Counted from the stretch's first letter, positions 8,952-18,205 are shown. The stretch is 64,000 nt of DNA from Acidocella aminolytica 101 = DSM 11237 (GCF_900129125.1 NZ_FQVJ01000006.1:1-64000), one strand, 5' to 3'. The notes: generated by a model from the letters alone, not told the origin. Program-made: numbers and translations.

Positions 8952-8971
8952 AGGGCGGCACAATCCGCCCT
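8952..8971. promoter_or_regulatory. Inverted repeat between divergent bioB and bioD
   Basis: AGGGCGG and CCGCCCT face each other across a 6-base spacer (CACAAT). The repeat lies 13 bases before the bioD start and about 60 bases before the chosen bioB start. Its position suits an operator shared by both genes, but it could also be a hairpin in the bioD leader. It does not resemble the TTATMKATAA box of BioR. Confidence 0.35.
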
Positions 8972-8983
8972 ACATAGCGTGGC

Positions 8984-9622
8984 ATGAATAGCTATTTCGT
9001 CACCGCCACCGGCACGGATACCGGCAAAACCTTCTGCACTACCGGGCTGCTGCGCGCCAACCCGTCCTTAAAGGCCATCAAGCCCCTGCTCTCCGGCTAT
9101 TCCCTAGGGCAGGAGGCTGCGTCGGATTCCGGCCAGTTGCTCGCCGCCATGGGAAAAACGGTCACGCCGGAAGCCATCGCCGCCATCACACCCTGGCGCT
9201 ACCGCGCCCCTTTATCACCGGACATGGCCGCCGCGCGGGAGGGCCAGAACATCTCTTATAATGACCTGCTTGCCTTCTGCCGGGCGGAGCTCGCCAAGGG
9301 GCCAACGCTGATCGAAGGCGCTGGCGGCGCCGCCGTGCCGTTGACGCAAACCAAAATGACCGCGGACTGGATCGCCGATCTCGGCCTGCCCGTGCTGCTG
9401 GTCACCGGCAGCTATCTGGGGAGCATCAGCCATTGCATCACCACGGCCACGTTCCTGCTGAACCGGAATATCCCCATCCACGCCATTCTGCTGAACCAAA
9501 GCCCCAACGCCCCGGTGCCGGAAGCGGAAACCAAGGCCGCCTTGGAACGCTATCTGCCCTGCCGGATTTTCCCCATCTCGCGCGACGCGGCGGCAGAGGA
9601 TTTCAAAGGGCTGGCACTGTAG
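8984..9622 (+). CDS. bioD: Dethiobiotin synthetase
   Basis: The enzyme closes the ureido ring of dethiobiotin from diaminopelargonate, CO2 and ATP. The 212-residue protein starts MNSYFVTATGTDTGKTF, with the P-loop GTDTGKT at about residues 10-16. KPLLSGY follows (usually KPVxxG), then RYRAPLSPDMAA, and LIEGAGGAAVPL as the Mg-binding motif. LLVTGSYLGSISHC holds the usual (G)xLGxINH-like segment in variant form. No strong ribosome-binding site precedes the ATG. It diverges from bioB-bioA; bioF, bioC and bioH are not in the window. Confidence 0.93.
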   Translation: MNSYFVTATGTDTGKTFCTTGLLRANPSLKAIKPLLSGYSLGQEAASDSGQLLAAMGKTVTPEAIAAITPWRYRAPLSPDMAAAREGQNISYNDLLAFCRAELAKGPTLIEGAGGAAVPLTQTKMTADWIADLGLPVLLVTGSYLGSISHCITTATFLLNRNIPIHAILLNQSPNAPVPEAETKAALERYLPCRIFPISRDAAAEDFKGLAL

Positions 9623-9797
9623 GGCTACTGGCTCCACCCCGCCTTGCCCGGCTGTCGCGGAAACTTCATGCAAACAGCCTTGCCGCCTTGCGCGGCATGT
9701 CTAAAGGGGGTAGCCAAGCTGGCTAAAACTGGCAGAAAATCTTGTCTTTCATAAAAATCAGATGATTGCAGTCCCGTCTGAGCCGTGAGGAATCCGT

Positions 9798-10817
9798 TTG
9801 TCCTTGAATAAATCCGCCGGAAGCGCAGCCATAACCAATCTGCCACTCAATATGTTGCGAGCCTATCAGGCCCCCATTTTCAGCACCGCCCTGCTTCAGG
9901 CCCTCTCGACATTCGGGCTCTACATCGCCTGCATGGTGGCGATGTATCTCAGCCTGAAACTCTCGGTCTGGATCACCCTGGCCCTGTCCATCCCGGCCAG
10001 CGGACTGATCGTGCGCATTTTCATGCTCCAGCATGATTGCGGGCATAATTCCTTTTTCCGGTCCCGGCGGCTGAACAGCATGGTTGGCCATTTGTGCAGC
10101 CTCATCACCTTCACGCCGTTTTTTTACTGGCGCCGGCTGCATGCCCGGCATCATCAAAGCTGGAACAATCTCGACAACCGGGGCATCGCCGCAGATTTTT
10201 TCTCAGACTGCGCTACCGTGGCGGAATATCAGGCCATGACGCCTTGGCAGAAGCGGCTCTACCGCCTGAGCCACCACCCGTTGCTGGTTCACTTTCTGCT
10301 GCCGCCGGTAGTATTTCTGGTGCTCTACCGCCTCCCGTTCGACATGCCACGTACCCAGAAGCGCGAGCGCCGGAGCGTGTATCTGCTCGATCTGGCACTT
10401 GTGGTGCTGTTTGGCGGGCTGATCATGGCCTTTGGCCTCAAGAGCGTCCTGCTCGTGCATCTGCCCAGCATCGTATTGGCGGCGATTATCGGTATCTGGC
10501 TGTTCTCAGTCCAGCACCGGTTTGAGGACGCGCACTGGGCCCGCAAGGCTGAATGGAATTCCGCCAAAGCCTCCCTGCAAGGAGCCTCTTATCTGAAGCT
10601 CCCGGTCGTGCTGCAATGGTTCAGCGGCAATATCGGCTTGCATCACGTGCATCATCTGCGCCCCGGCATCCCGAATTACCGGCTGCAAGCCTGTCATGAT
10701 GAATGCCCAGAAGTGACCAACGGGGTCACGGTGCTGACATTAAAAGAAGCACTGAAAGCCCCCAGCTACACGCTGTGGGACGAGACCCTGAACCGCATGG
10801 TTCCCCTGCCCGCCTGA
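9798..10817 (+). CDS. Membrane fatty acid desaturase
   Basis: This 339-residue integral membrane di-iron enzyme has the three His boxes HDCGHNSFF (about residue 79), HARHHQSW (about 115) and HHVHHLRPG (about 275), separated by hydrophobic segments. The pattern is that of delta-12/omega-3-like acyl-lipid desaturases. It would introduce double bonds into membrane lipids and alter fluidity. The start is the TTG at 9798, seven bases after GAGG; the first ATG at 9852 lacks a ribosome-binding site. A cold-shock gene lies convergently next door, with a shared terminator at 10832-10861. Confidence 0.85.
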   Translation: MSLNKSAGSAAITNLPLNMLRAYQAPIFSTALLQALSTFGLYIACMVAMYLSLKLSVWITLALSIPASGLIVRIFMLQHDCGHNSFFRSRRLNSMVGHLCSLITFTPFFYWRRLHARHHQSWNNLDNRGIAADFFSDCATVAEYQAMTPWQKRLYRLSHHPLLVHFLLPPVVFLVLYRLPFDMPRTQKRERRSVYLLDLALVVLFGGLIMAFGLKSVLLVHLPSIVLAAIIGIWLFSVQHRFEDAHWARKAEWNSAKASLQGASYLKLPVVLQWFSGNIGLHHVHHLRPGIPNYRLQACHDECPEVTNGVTVLTLKEALKAPSYTLWDETLNRMVPLPA

Positions 10818-10831
10818 ACCACGGCGCAAAT

Positions 10832-10861
10832 AAAAAAGCGGCCTTGCAGCCGCCTTTTTAT
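10832..10861. terminator. Bidirectional terminator between desaturase and csp
   Basis: A GCGGC/GCCGC stem with a CTTGCA loop is flanked by AAAAAA on the left and TTTTT on the right. It can therefore end transcription of both convergent genes. Confidence 0.85.
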
Positions 10862-10879
10862 CTGGCCTGAAGCTCGCGT

Positions 10880-11089
10880 TTACGCGGCCTCAAGATTATC
10901 GGCAGCACTCTTGCCGCTGCGGCGGTCCTGAACCACGTCGAACTTCACCTTCTGGCCTTCATTCAGGGAGCGCATCCCTGCGCGCTCAACGGCGGAAATG
11001 TGCACAAACACATCCTGCCCGCCTTCTTCAGGGCTGATGAAACCATAACCTTTGGTGGCATTGAAAAACTTAACAGTTCCGATAGACAT
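10880..11089 (-). CDS. cspA: Cold-shock protein (CspA family)
   Basis: The 69-residue single cold-shock domain binds single-stranded nucleic acids and acts as an RNA chaperone. RNP1 (KGYGFIS) and RNP2 (DVFVHIS) are intact. The start MSIGTVKFFN is preceded by AGGA ten bases upstream. A leader of about 190 bases separates it from mlaF; no specific promoter is called. The paralogue number cannot be judged from this window. Confidence 0.95.
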   Translation of the reverse strand: MSIGTVKFFNATKGYGFISPEEGGQDVFVHISAVERAGMRSLNEGQKVKFDVVQDRRSGKSAADNLEAA

Positions 11090-11276
11090 ACAACGAATTC
11101 CTAATCACTTCCAACTTGCCTATCACAGAAAACCGCTTCTGCAACGCAAGCATTTCGATTTTTCCCGGTGGGACCGCCAGCGCGCGCCGCGCGCAAAACC
11201 GTTACAGCAGCAAGATCGATCATTGAGCCATAGAGCAGATTAGCGCTGGGCGCAAATTTATGGGCGCGAAACCGCC

Positions 11277-12047
11277 TTATTTACGCAGCGCCATCTGAAT
11301 CGGCCCATGGGCGCGGCCATGGGTGAACTGGTCCACTACCGGGTCCGTGCTGGTGAGCAGCGCGCTAGCCGGGCCGGTCCAGGTGATCCGGCCTTGATAA
11401 AGCATCGCTGCCTTATCACCGATCCGCTGGGCGGAGGCCATGTCATGCGTAATGGCGATTGAGGTGCTGCCAAGCTTTTTCACGCAATCTACGATCAATT
11501 CATCGATCACCGCGCCCATGATCGGGTCCAGACCGGTGGTCGGCTCGTCGAAAAACATAATAACCGGGCGCGCGGCTATCGCACGGGCAAGGCCCACGCG
11601 CTTCTGCATACCGCCGGACAGTTCCGACGGAGAGAGCCTCGCCACATCCGCCCCCAGCCCCACCTGGGCCAGAACCTCCACCGCCACATCCCGCGCCTTG
11701 GCACGGCTTACCTTGTTCTGTGCCAACAGCCCGAAGGCGACATTTTCCCAAACCGGCAAAGAGTCGAACAAGGCGCCGTTCTGGAACAGCATGCCGATCT
11801 GCTGGCGCAGGGAGCGCGCCTCACGCGGGTGGGCTTTCAGCACATCCACCCCGTCAATTTCGATGCTGCCCTCATCCGGCGTGACGAGGCCAAGGATGGA
11901 TTTCAGCAGCACGGATTTCCCCGTTCCCGAACCGCCAATGACCACCATGCCAGTGCCGGTTTCAATATCAAGATCGATGCCGTCCAGCACCTTTTTGGAG
12001 CCAAAATGCTTCTTCAGCCCCCGAATGCGGATTTTCACATCGCTCAT
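11277..12047 (-). CDS. mlaF: ABC transporter ATP-binding protein, MlaF type
   Basis: The 256-residue ATPase of the Mla system moves phospholipids between the outer and inner membranes. Walker A GGSGTGKS lies at residues 38-45, followed by the signature LSGGMQKRVGLARAIA, Walker B VIMFFDEPTTGLDP and the AITHDM switch His. The LDPIMGAVIDELI continuation is typical of MlaF/Ttg2A. It overlaps mlaE by four bases. The substrate-binding MlaD and the periplasmic MlaC and MlaB genes are not in the window. It is the last gene of the dnaB-alr-mlaE-mlaF run. Confidence 0.9.
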   Translation of the reverse strand: MSDVKIRIRGLKKHFGSKKVLDGIDLDIETGTGMVVIGGSGTGKSVLLKSILGLVTPDEGSIEIDGVDVLKAHPREARSLRQQIGMLFQNGALFDSLPVWENVAFGLLAQNKVSRAKARDVAVEVLAQVGLGADVARLSPSELSGGMQKRVGLARAIAARPVIMFFDEPTTGLDPIMGAVIDELIVDCVKKLGSTSIAITHDMASAQRIGDKAAMLYQGRITWTGPASALLTSTDPVVDQFTHGRAHGPIQMALRK

Positions 12048-12829
12048 TTGACGAACAGCACCTGAGTGAGAACATAATCCAGTGCCAGGATCAGGATGGA
12101 AGCCGAGACCACCGCCGAAGTGGTGGCCGAGCCCACGCCCTGCGCCCCGCCGCGCGAACGGTAGCCGTTAAAGCAGCCCATCAGCGCGATGATAAAACCG
12201 AACACCGCCGCCTTGATGAGGCCGGAGATCACATCCTGCGTCTCAAGGTTCGTGAAGGTGCTGGTGAGATACCCGCCGGAGGAAAAACCCAGCTTCTGGG
12301 TCGCCACCAGATACCCGCCCATCACGCCCAGAATATCCGCCAGCACCACCAGTAAAGGCAACGCGATGGTGGCCGCCAGCAGGCGCGGCGCCACCAGATA
12401 TTTCATCGGATCGGTCGAAAGAGTGGAGAGCGCGTCGATCTGGTCTGTCACCCGCATGGTGCCCAGCTCCGCGGCCATGGCGGCCCCGGCGCGGCCGGAG
12501 ACCATCAACCCCGCCAGCACCGGCCCCAGCTCACGTGCGACCGAAAGCACCACCACCGAGGCAATGGCACCCTCTGCCCCGAAGCGGGAGAAGCCGGTGT
12601 AAGACTGCAAGGCCAGCACCATGCCGGTGAACAAGGCCGTGAGCGCCACCACGGGAAGGGAGAAATAGCCGATCTCCATGAACGCCCGGCCGATCTGGCG
12701 CGGGTAATAAGGCGGGCGGAAAATGGCCAGTACGCCGGAGACCGCGAAGATCCCGAGCTCTCCCAGATATTCCACCAAACCCAGCACCGCGGCGCCAAGC
12801 CACGCTACCGCATCCAGAAAAGCCTTCAT
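12044..12829 (-). CDS. mlaE: ABC transporter permease, MlaE family
   Basis: The 261-residue inner-membrane permease has the MlaE features: an amphipathic N-terminus, FMEIGYFSLPVVALTALFTG, the GPVLAGLMVSGRAGAAMAAE coupling segment, and TDQIDALSTLSTDPMKYLV. About five to six membrane segments follow, ending in SATTSAVVSASILILALDYV. It works with the ATPase encoded immediately downstream. It overlaps alr by four bases upstream and mlaF by four downstream, so the three are translationally coupled. Confidence 0.92.
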   Translation of the reverse strand: MKAFLDAVAWLGAAVLGLVEYLGELGIFAVSGVLAIFRPPYYPRQIGRAFMEIGYFSLPVVALTALFTGMVLALQSYTGFSRFGAEGAIASVVVLSVARELGPVLAGLMVSGRAGAAMAAELGTMRVTDQIDALSTLSTDPMKYLVAPRLLAATIALPLLVVLADILGVMGGYLVATQKLGFSSGGYLTSTFTNLETQDVISGLIKAAVFGFIIALMGCFNGYRSRGGAQGVGSATTSAVVSASILILALDYVLTQVLFVK

Positions 12830-13896
12830 GCGCCGATATATCGCCGCTGGTAACGGCGCCCCAGAGATGTCAGGATTTCATAACCGATGGTCCCGCCTTC
12901 CCGCGCCAAATCATCCGCGCCGTGGCGGGAATCGAGCAGAACCAGCATGTCGCCGGGGTTGGCCGGTATATCGGTCACATCGAACGTGGCGAGATCCATC
13001 GAGACCCGGCCTACCAGGGGAACCGGGCAATCGTCAAAATAGGCGTTACCGTTATTGGAGAGCGCGCGTAGCAGGCCGTCTCCATAGCCAACACCAACAG
13101 TGGCGATGCGGCTGGGGCGTTGGGCCACCCAGCTGCCGCCATAGCCAACCCCCTCCCCCTGCTGAATCTCGCGAATTTGCAGCACCGGCGCGCTAAGCCG
13201 CACCACCGGGCGCATGGGCGCGGGCTGGGCCGGGCTGGTGTTCAACCCATATAACGCCGCGCCGGGTCGGGTGAGGTCGAAATGATAATCCGGCCCCAGA
13301 AACATGCCGGGCGAATTGCACAGGCTGCGCCGCGCACCGGGGAAGTGGGCCGCCATATCCAGCAGCGCGGCGCGCTGGCGGGGGTTGCGGTCATCCTCCG
13401 GGGTTTCAGCGGTGATCAGATGGGTCATCACCGTGCTGATGGTGATGCCTTCAAGCAGGGTTGGATCCTCCCGCAGGGAGGCGAACTCACGTTGCGGCAG
13501 CGCCAAGCGGTTGAGCCCGGTTTCCACATGCAAAAAGGCCGGCAGCAGGCGCTCCAGCCCGCGCGCCTCGGCCCGCCAGAGCATGATCTCTTTCAGGGAG
13601 CTTAAAATCGGAGTGATGCCATGCGCCACGAAATCCGCCGCCGCATGGGGTACCAGCCCGTTCAGCGCCAAAATCCGCGCCTGGGGCAACACCGCCCGCA
13701 GGGCTACCGCCTCGGCCAGATGGGCGGTGAAGAATGTTTTGCACCCCGCCGCTTCCAAAACTGGCGCCACCCGCGCGGCCCCCAGCCCGTATGCATCGGC
13801 CTTCACCACGGCGGCGGTCTCGCCTTTATTCATCGCCGCCAGTGTGCGCCAGTTGGCAGCCAGCGCGGTGAGGTCGATGTCGAGATGGCCAGTCAA
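12826..13896 (-). CDS. alr: Alanine racemase
   Basis: This PLP enzyme interconverts L- and D-alanine for peptidoglycan. In the 356-residue protein, AVVKADAYGLG places the PLP Lys at residue 32. HVETGLNRLAL, CNSPGMFLG, DLTRPGAALYGLN and GEGVGYGG (the catalytic Tyr of the second active-site half) follow. RVSMDLATFDVT and GYEILTSLGRRYQRRY close the family pattern. It starts nine bases after dnaB and overlaps mlaE by four bases. The pairing of dnaB with alr is common in bacteria. Confidence 0.95.
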   Translation of the reverse strand: MTGHLDIDLTALAANWRTLAAMNKGETAAVVKADAYGLGAARVAPVLEAAGCKTFFTAHLAEAVALRAVLPQARILALNGLVPHAAADFVAHGITPILSSLKEIMLWRAEARGLERLLPAFLHVETGLNRLALPQREFASLREDPTLLEGITISTVMTHLITAETPEDDRNPRQRAALLDMAAHFPGARRSLCNSPGMFLGPDYHFDLTRPGAALYGLNTSPAQPAPMRPVVRLSAPVLQIREIQQGEGVGYGGSWVAQRPSRIATVGVGYGDGLLRALSNNGNAYFDDCPVPLVGRVSMDLATFDVTDIPANPGDMLVLLDSRHGADDLAREGGTIGYEILTSLGRRYQRRYIGA

Positions 13897-13905
13897 AACG
13901 TCACA

Positions 13906-15390
13906 TCACTCATGCAAGGTATCCAAATCAGCGAAGCGGGTGAATTCACCCTCGAAGAACAGGTCAATCTTGCCGGTGGGACCGTGACGCTGCTTGGCGA
14001 TGATCAGCTCCGCTTTCTGGTAGACAGACTGCATGTCCGCCTGCCATTTCTCGTGCGCTTCTTGGAACTTATCATCGCGGTCGAAATTGGTGATCTTGGG
14101 CTCGCGCTGGGCCAGGTAATATTCATCTCGGTAGATGAACATCACCATATCGGCGTCCTGCTCAATCGAACCTGATTCACGCAGATCCGACAGCTGCGGA
14201 CGCTTGTCGTCACGCGATTCGACACTACGGGACAGCTGGGACAGCGCAATGACCGGCACCGCCAGCTCCTTGGCGATGGCCTTGAGCCCCTGGGTGATCT
14301 GGCTGATTTCCAGCACGCGGCTTTCCGGCTTGGTGCCCAGAGCGGGGCGCATGAGCTGGAGATAGTCAACAATCACCAGCCCCAGCCCCTGGGTGCGCTG
14401 CAAGCGACGGCAGCGTGTGCGCAGGGCGGAGAGGGTGATGGCAGGGGTGTCGTCGATCACCAGCGGCACGTCCGCGATCTCGCGGCTGACGCGCACGAAG
14501 GTGTCGAAATCCTTGGTGGAGATTTCACCACGGCGGATCTTGTCGCCCGAGACCATCGCCTGCTCGGCCAGCAAACGGGTGGCGAGCTGGTCGGCGCTCA
14601 TTTCCAGTGAGAAGATGACCACGCATTCCTTAGCCATAGCGTTCGGGTTCTCAGCCCGCGCATTGTTCAGCATGGCCTTCGCCGCGCCAAAGGCAACCTT
14701 GGTCACCAGCGCCGTTTTGCCCATGCCGGGGCGCCCGGCGAGGATGATAAGATCGGACTTATGCAAGCCGCCGGTACGTTTATTGAGGTCGCGCAGGCCG
14801 GTATCCAGCCCCGAGACAGAGCCCTGGTTGCGGAAGGCTTTTTCCGCCAGTTCGATCGCCGCGACCAGCGCGTCATGAAAGGAGACGCCTTTGCCCTCGC
14901 TGCCGCCCTTGGTGGCAAGGTTGAACAGTGACTGCTCGGATTTTTCGATCTGCGCCCGGCCATCCAACTCGGCCTCCGAGGCGTAGGCATCGTTCACCAT
15001 CAGCTCACCGATATCGATGAGCTGACGGCGCAGCCAGGCGTCATGGATCAGCCGCCCATAATCCCCGGCATTAATGATGCCGACCATGGCGGAAAGCAGC
15101 TGCGCCAGATAGGCAGTGCCGCCCACCTCCTCTAGCACGCCCGCATGTTCAAGCTCGGCCCGCAGGGTGATGGGGTCGGCCACCTGATTTTGCTCGCACC
15201 GGCGGGCAATGGCCTGATAGATACGGCCATGGATCGGGTCGGCGAAATGCTCGGGCGCCAGAAAGTCAGAGACGCGCTCAAAGGCCTTGTTATTGGCCAG
15301 CAGCGCGCCCAGCAGGGCTTGCTCCGCCTGGGTGTTGCTAGGCGGCAGGCGCCGGGGAAGGCCAGATGGCGTTTGGTCGATAGAGTCCAT
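13906..15390 (-). CDS. dnaB: Replicative DNA helicase
   Basis: The 494-residue hexameric 5'-3' helicase has an N-terminal primase-interacting domain (about 15-170, from PPSNTQAEQALLGALL) and a RecA-type C-terminal domain. The latter carries Walker A AGRPGMGKT, FSLEMSADQLATR, the Walker B-like VIVDYLQLM, LSQLSRSVESR with the arginine region, and DLRESGSIEQDAD. An acidic linker-like stretch (DRDDKFQEAHEKWQADM) lengthens the C-terminal part compared with E. coli DnaB. It heads the dnaB-alr-mlaE-mlaF run and diverges from the Pat-like gene across 104 bases. Confidence 0.96.
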   Translation of the reverse strand: MDSIDQTPSGLPRRLPPSNTQAEQALLGALLANNKAFERVSDFLAPEHFADPIHGRIYQAIARRCEQNQVADPITLRAELEHAGVLEEVGGTAYLAQLLSAMVGIINAGDYGRLIHDAWLRRQLIDIGELMVNDAYASEAELDGRAQIEKSEQSLFNLATKGGSEGKGVSFHDALVAAIELAEKAFRNQGSVSGLDTGLRDLNKRTGGLHKSDLIILAGRPGMGKTALVTKVAFGAAKAMLNNARAENPNAMAKECVVIFSLEMSADQLATRLLAEQAMVSGDKIRRGEISTKDFDTFVRVSREIADVPLVIDDTPAITLSALRTRCRRLQRTQGLGLVIVDYLQLMRPALGTKPESRVLEISQITQGLKAIAKELAVPVIALSQLSRSVESRDDKRPQLSDLRESGSIEQDADMVMFIYRDEYYLAQREPKITNFDRDDKFQEAHEKWQADMQSVYQKAELIIAKQRHGPTGKIDLFFEGEFTRFADLDTLHE

Positions 15391-15494
15391 GCGCGGGCTT
15401 CATACCCCAAAGAACCGGACCGCCGCCAGGGTATGGATCATGGAAGCAGCTCCGCGCCCGGATATATATGCAAACGGACTTGAGGAGAGACAGC

Positions 15495-18071
15495 ATGACC
15501 ACGGCGGCAAAGCGGCGATTCGACCCGGCACGCATTTTCCACCCTGACTCCATCTGCCTCAGCGGCAGCTTGACCCGGCTGGGGCAGAAGGTGCTGAGCC
15601 ATCTGCGCGCCGGGGGATTTGCCGGGGTCATCGGCACCGCCGAACACGACCCGGTGCTGAATGCCGACCTCGCCTTGGTGGCGGATGACGCGCCGGATAT
15701 TCCCGCCGCCCTCACGGGCCATGCGGCGCGCGGCGCGCGGGGGGCAATTGTACTGTCTTTCATGCAAGGGCCGGGACTGGCAGCGATGGCGGACGCGGCT
15801 GGCATCCGCACATTGGGGCCGCATAGTTTCGGCATGGTGCTGCCGGGACTGGGGCTGAATGCCAGCCCTTTCCCGCTAATTCCCAGCAAGGGGCGAGTGG
15901 CGCTTGTGGGGCAGTCCTCCTCCATCGCGCGCACGGTCATTGACTGGGCGGTGCCGAACAGGGTGGGGTTCAGCCATCTCATCGGCGTGGGCGGCAATGA
16001 CGCGACGCTGGGGTTTGGGCTGGTACTGGACCATCTGGGCCGCGACCCGGACACTGCGGCGATCATGGTGGAGATTGACCGACTGCGCGACCCGCGAGCG
16101 TTTTTCTCGGCCGCACGCATGGCCGCAAGGCTGCGTCCGGTTGTGGCCATTGCCCCAGGGCTACGGCTGAAAGATCCGACCGGCGCCACCTATGCCGCCA
16201 TGGAGGCGGCCCTGGGCCGCGCGGGCGTATTGCTGACGGCCTCGGTGGGGGAGTTTCTGGCCGCCGCCGAGACGCTGACCCGCGTGAAGCCCGCCCGCAA
16301 CGAGCGCCTTGCCATTGTCACCAACTCCGTCTCTCTGGGGCGCATGGCCGCGGATGAGGTGTTGCGCAGCGGGATGAGCCTTGCCACGCTTTCACCCGAG
16401 ACCGCCCAGGTGCTCAGCCTCACCACCAGCCGCCCGCCGCCGTCGACCGGGCCGATTTTTTCCGGCAAGCGCAGCCCCACCGCACTGGCGGATATTGCGG
16501 CCCTGCTCTCCTCCGCGCCGGAGGTGGGGGGAATTTTGGTGATTCACGCGCCCTCCGGCGAGGATGACGGAGCGGCCATCGCGGCGCTGACCGCCTGCGC
16601 CAAGACCGTGAAGATCCCCCTGCTGATCGCCGCCATGGGCGAGGCCACTGGGCTTGAACACCGGCATATCCTCAGCCAAGCGCGCCTCGCCTGTTTCGAC
16701 AGCCCGGAAGCGGCGATCGGCGGGTTCCGGCATTTGCTGGAAAACCGCCGCAACCGCGCCCAGGCCCGGGAATTGCCCAGCAGCGCGGTGTTGAGCGTAC
16801 TGCCCAACAAAGCCAGCGTGATCGGGAGGATTGAGGCGGCACGCGCCGAGGAGCACAGCCAGATGGTGCAGGATGAGGCACTGGCCGTGATCAGCGCGTA
16901 CCATATCCCCGCGCTGGAGAGCCGTCATGTCTCTACCCCCGCCGAGGCCGCCGCGGCCGCCGCCACGCTGGGGTTTCCGGCGGTACTGAAACTCTCCCAC
17001 CCGGATGTGCCGACGCATCTGCTCACTGGCTCGGTGGTGCTGAACCTGCCGGATCCGGGCGCGGTACTGCATGCGGGGCGGGCGATTTTAGCGCAGCTCA
17101 GCCAGCTGGGGGCGGACCCGGCCAAAGCGGGGTTTGTGGTGCAGGCCCAGGCGCCGCACGGCACCATGCTGCGAATCCGCGTAGCGGACGACCCCAGGCT
17201 AGGGCCGGTGATCGGCTTTGGCGAAGGCGGCGGGGACCCGGAGGATGTATCGCGCCTAGCCGCCGGGCTGCCGCCGCTCAACCTGCCGCTGGCCCACGCG
17301 CTGATCCACCGCGCGGGAGTAGAACGCTATCTCACCGCGCATCGCGGCCAAGCGGCGGCGGATGAGGATGCCATTGCCGCCACGCTGGTGCGGGTGTCGC
17401 AGCTGATTATCGACACGCCGGAGATTCTGGCGCTGGATATCGACCCGCTTTTTGCCTCCCCGCAAGGAGTGGCGGCGGCCAGCGCGCGTATCTGGCTGCG
17501 GCCGGAAGGGCAGACCCGCCCGCCTTTGGTGATTCCGCCCTACCCCAGCGAACTCACCCAACATTACACCGCGCGCGGGCAGAATTTTTTGCTGCGCCCT
17601 ATCCGCCCGGAAGATGCGGACGCGCACGCTGCCATGCTCTCGCGCTTTACCCAGGAGGATATGCGCTACCGTTTCTTCTCCCCCATGAAGCGCCTGCCGC
17701 TTGAGCAGATCGTGCGTCTGGCGGATGTGGATTACACGCGGGAGATGGCGATCATCGCCGTGCATGAAGCCACCGGCGAGACAGCGGGCGTGGCCCGACT
17801 GGTGCGCAATGACACAGACGGCACCAGCGCCGAATTCGCCGTGGCGGTGGACCCCAGCTACAAGAAGTTCGGCCTGGGCACGGCGCTGATGCAAAGCGTG
17901 ATCGAGTGGGGCAAGGCCAGGGCAGTGAAGGAGATTGTCGGGCAGATCCTTGCCGATAACACGCCGATGCTGACCTTTATCAAGCGGTTGGGCTTCAGCC
18001 TCAGCCGTATGCCGGACGAGCCGGACATCATGGAGGCGAAGCTGGAGCTGCAATCCGGCCCGTCCTCATGA
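15495..18071 (+). CDS. Pat-like protein acetyltransferase: NDP-forming acyl-CoA synthetase fused to GNAT
   Basis: The 858-residue cytoplasmic protein has a CoA-binding domain (about 10-140), a succinyl-CoA-synthetase-like ligase domain (about 150-460), an ATP-grasp domain (about 480-700) and a C-terminal GNAT domain (about 705-858, with SYKKFGLGTALMQ and LADNTPMLTFIKRLGF). This is the architecture of Pat/YfiQ (Pka), which acetylates lysines of metabolic enzymes such as acetyl-CoA synthetase. The loop that carries the phospho-His in active NDP-forming synthetases (normally SHTGALAG) is missing: APGLRLKDPTGATYAAMEAA runs straight through. The synthetase half is therefore probably regulatory only. 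GAGGAGAG fixes the ATG at 15495. Confidence 0.88.
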   Translation: MTTAAKRRFDPARIFHPDSICLSGSLTRLGQKVLSHLRAGGFAGVIGTAEHDPVLNADLALVADDAPDIPAALTGHAARGARGAIVLSFMQGPGLAAMADAAGIRTLGPHSFGMVLPGLGLNASPFPLIPSKGRVALVGQSSSIARTVIDWAVPNRVGFSHLIGVGGNDATLGFGLVLDHLGRDPDTAAIMVEIDRLRDPRAFFSAARMAARLRPVVAIAPGLRLKDPTGATYAAMEAALGRAGVLLTASVGEFLAAAETLTRVKPARNERLAIVTNSVSLGRMAADEVLRSGMSLATLSPETAQVLSLTTSRPPPSTGPIFSGKRSPTALADIAALLSSAPEVGGILVIHAPSGEDDGAAIAALTACAKTVKIPLLIAAMGEATGLEHRHILSQARLACFDSPEAAIGGFRHLLENRRNRAQARELPSSAVLSVLPNKASVIGRIEAARAEEHSQMVQDEALAVISAYHIPALESRHVSTPAEAAAAAATLGFPAVLKLSHPDVPTHLLTGSVVLNLPDPGAVLHAGRAILAQLSQLGADPAKAGFVVQAQAPHGTMLRIRVADDPRLGPVIGFGEGGGDPEDVSRLAAGLPPLNLPLAHALIHRAGVERYLTAHRGQAAADEDAIAATLVRVSQLIIDTPEILALDIDPLFASPQGVAAASARIWLRPEGQTRPPLVIPPYPSELTQHYTARGQNFLLRPIRPEDADAHAAMLSRFTQEDMRYRFFSPMKRLPLEQIVRLADVDYTREMAIIAVHEATGETAGVARLVRNDTDGTSAEFAVAVDPSYKKFGLGTALMQSVIEWGKARAVKEIVGQILADNTPMLTFIKRLGFSLSRMPDEPDIMEAKLELQSGPSS

Positions 18072-18189
18072 AAAATCCGATTGGTACCCGGCTTTCCTCT
18101 TGAAATCCAGCGTCCAGCGTGCTTAAGCCGCGCCTTCCCTGCCGGGTGCGTGGCATCGCGCCCGGATATGCTCGCCCCAATCCCGGGGT

Positions 18190-18205
18190 GGTCCCGACCA
18201 GGACC
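18190..18205 (+). promoter_or_regulatory. Small hairpin in the rpsF leader
   Basis: GGTCC and GGACC pair across a CGACCA loop, 29 bases before the rpsF start. Many rpsF leaders carry a hairpin with a CCG element bound by the S6:S18 complex for autoregulation. Here only a short stem with a nearby CCG is visible, so the assignment is tentative. Confidence 0.2.

Noticed and set aside
8892-8963. Longer bioB starting at TTG 8963
   Set aside because: The extra 24 residues do not resemble BioB, the TTG has no ribosome-binding site, and it would fill the divergent control region.
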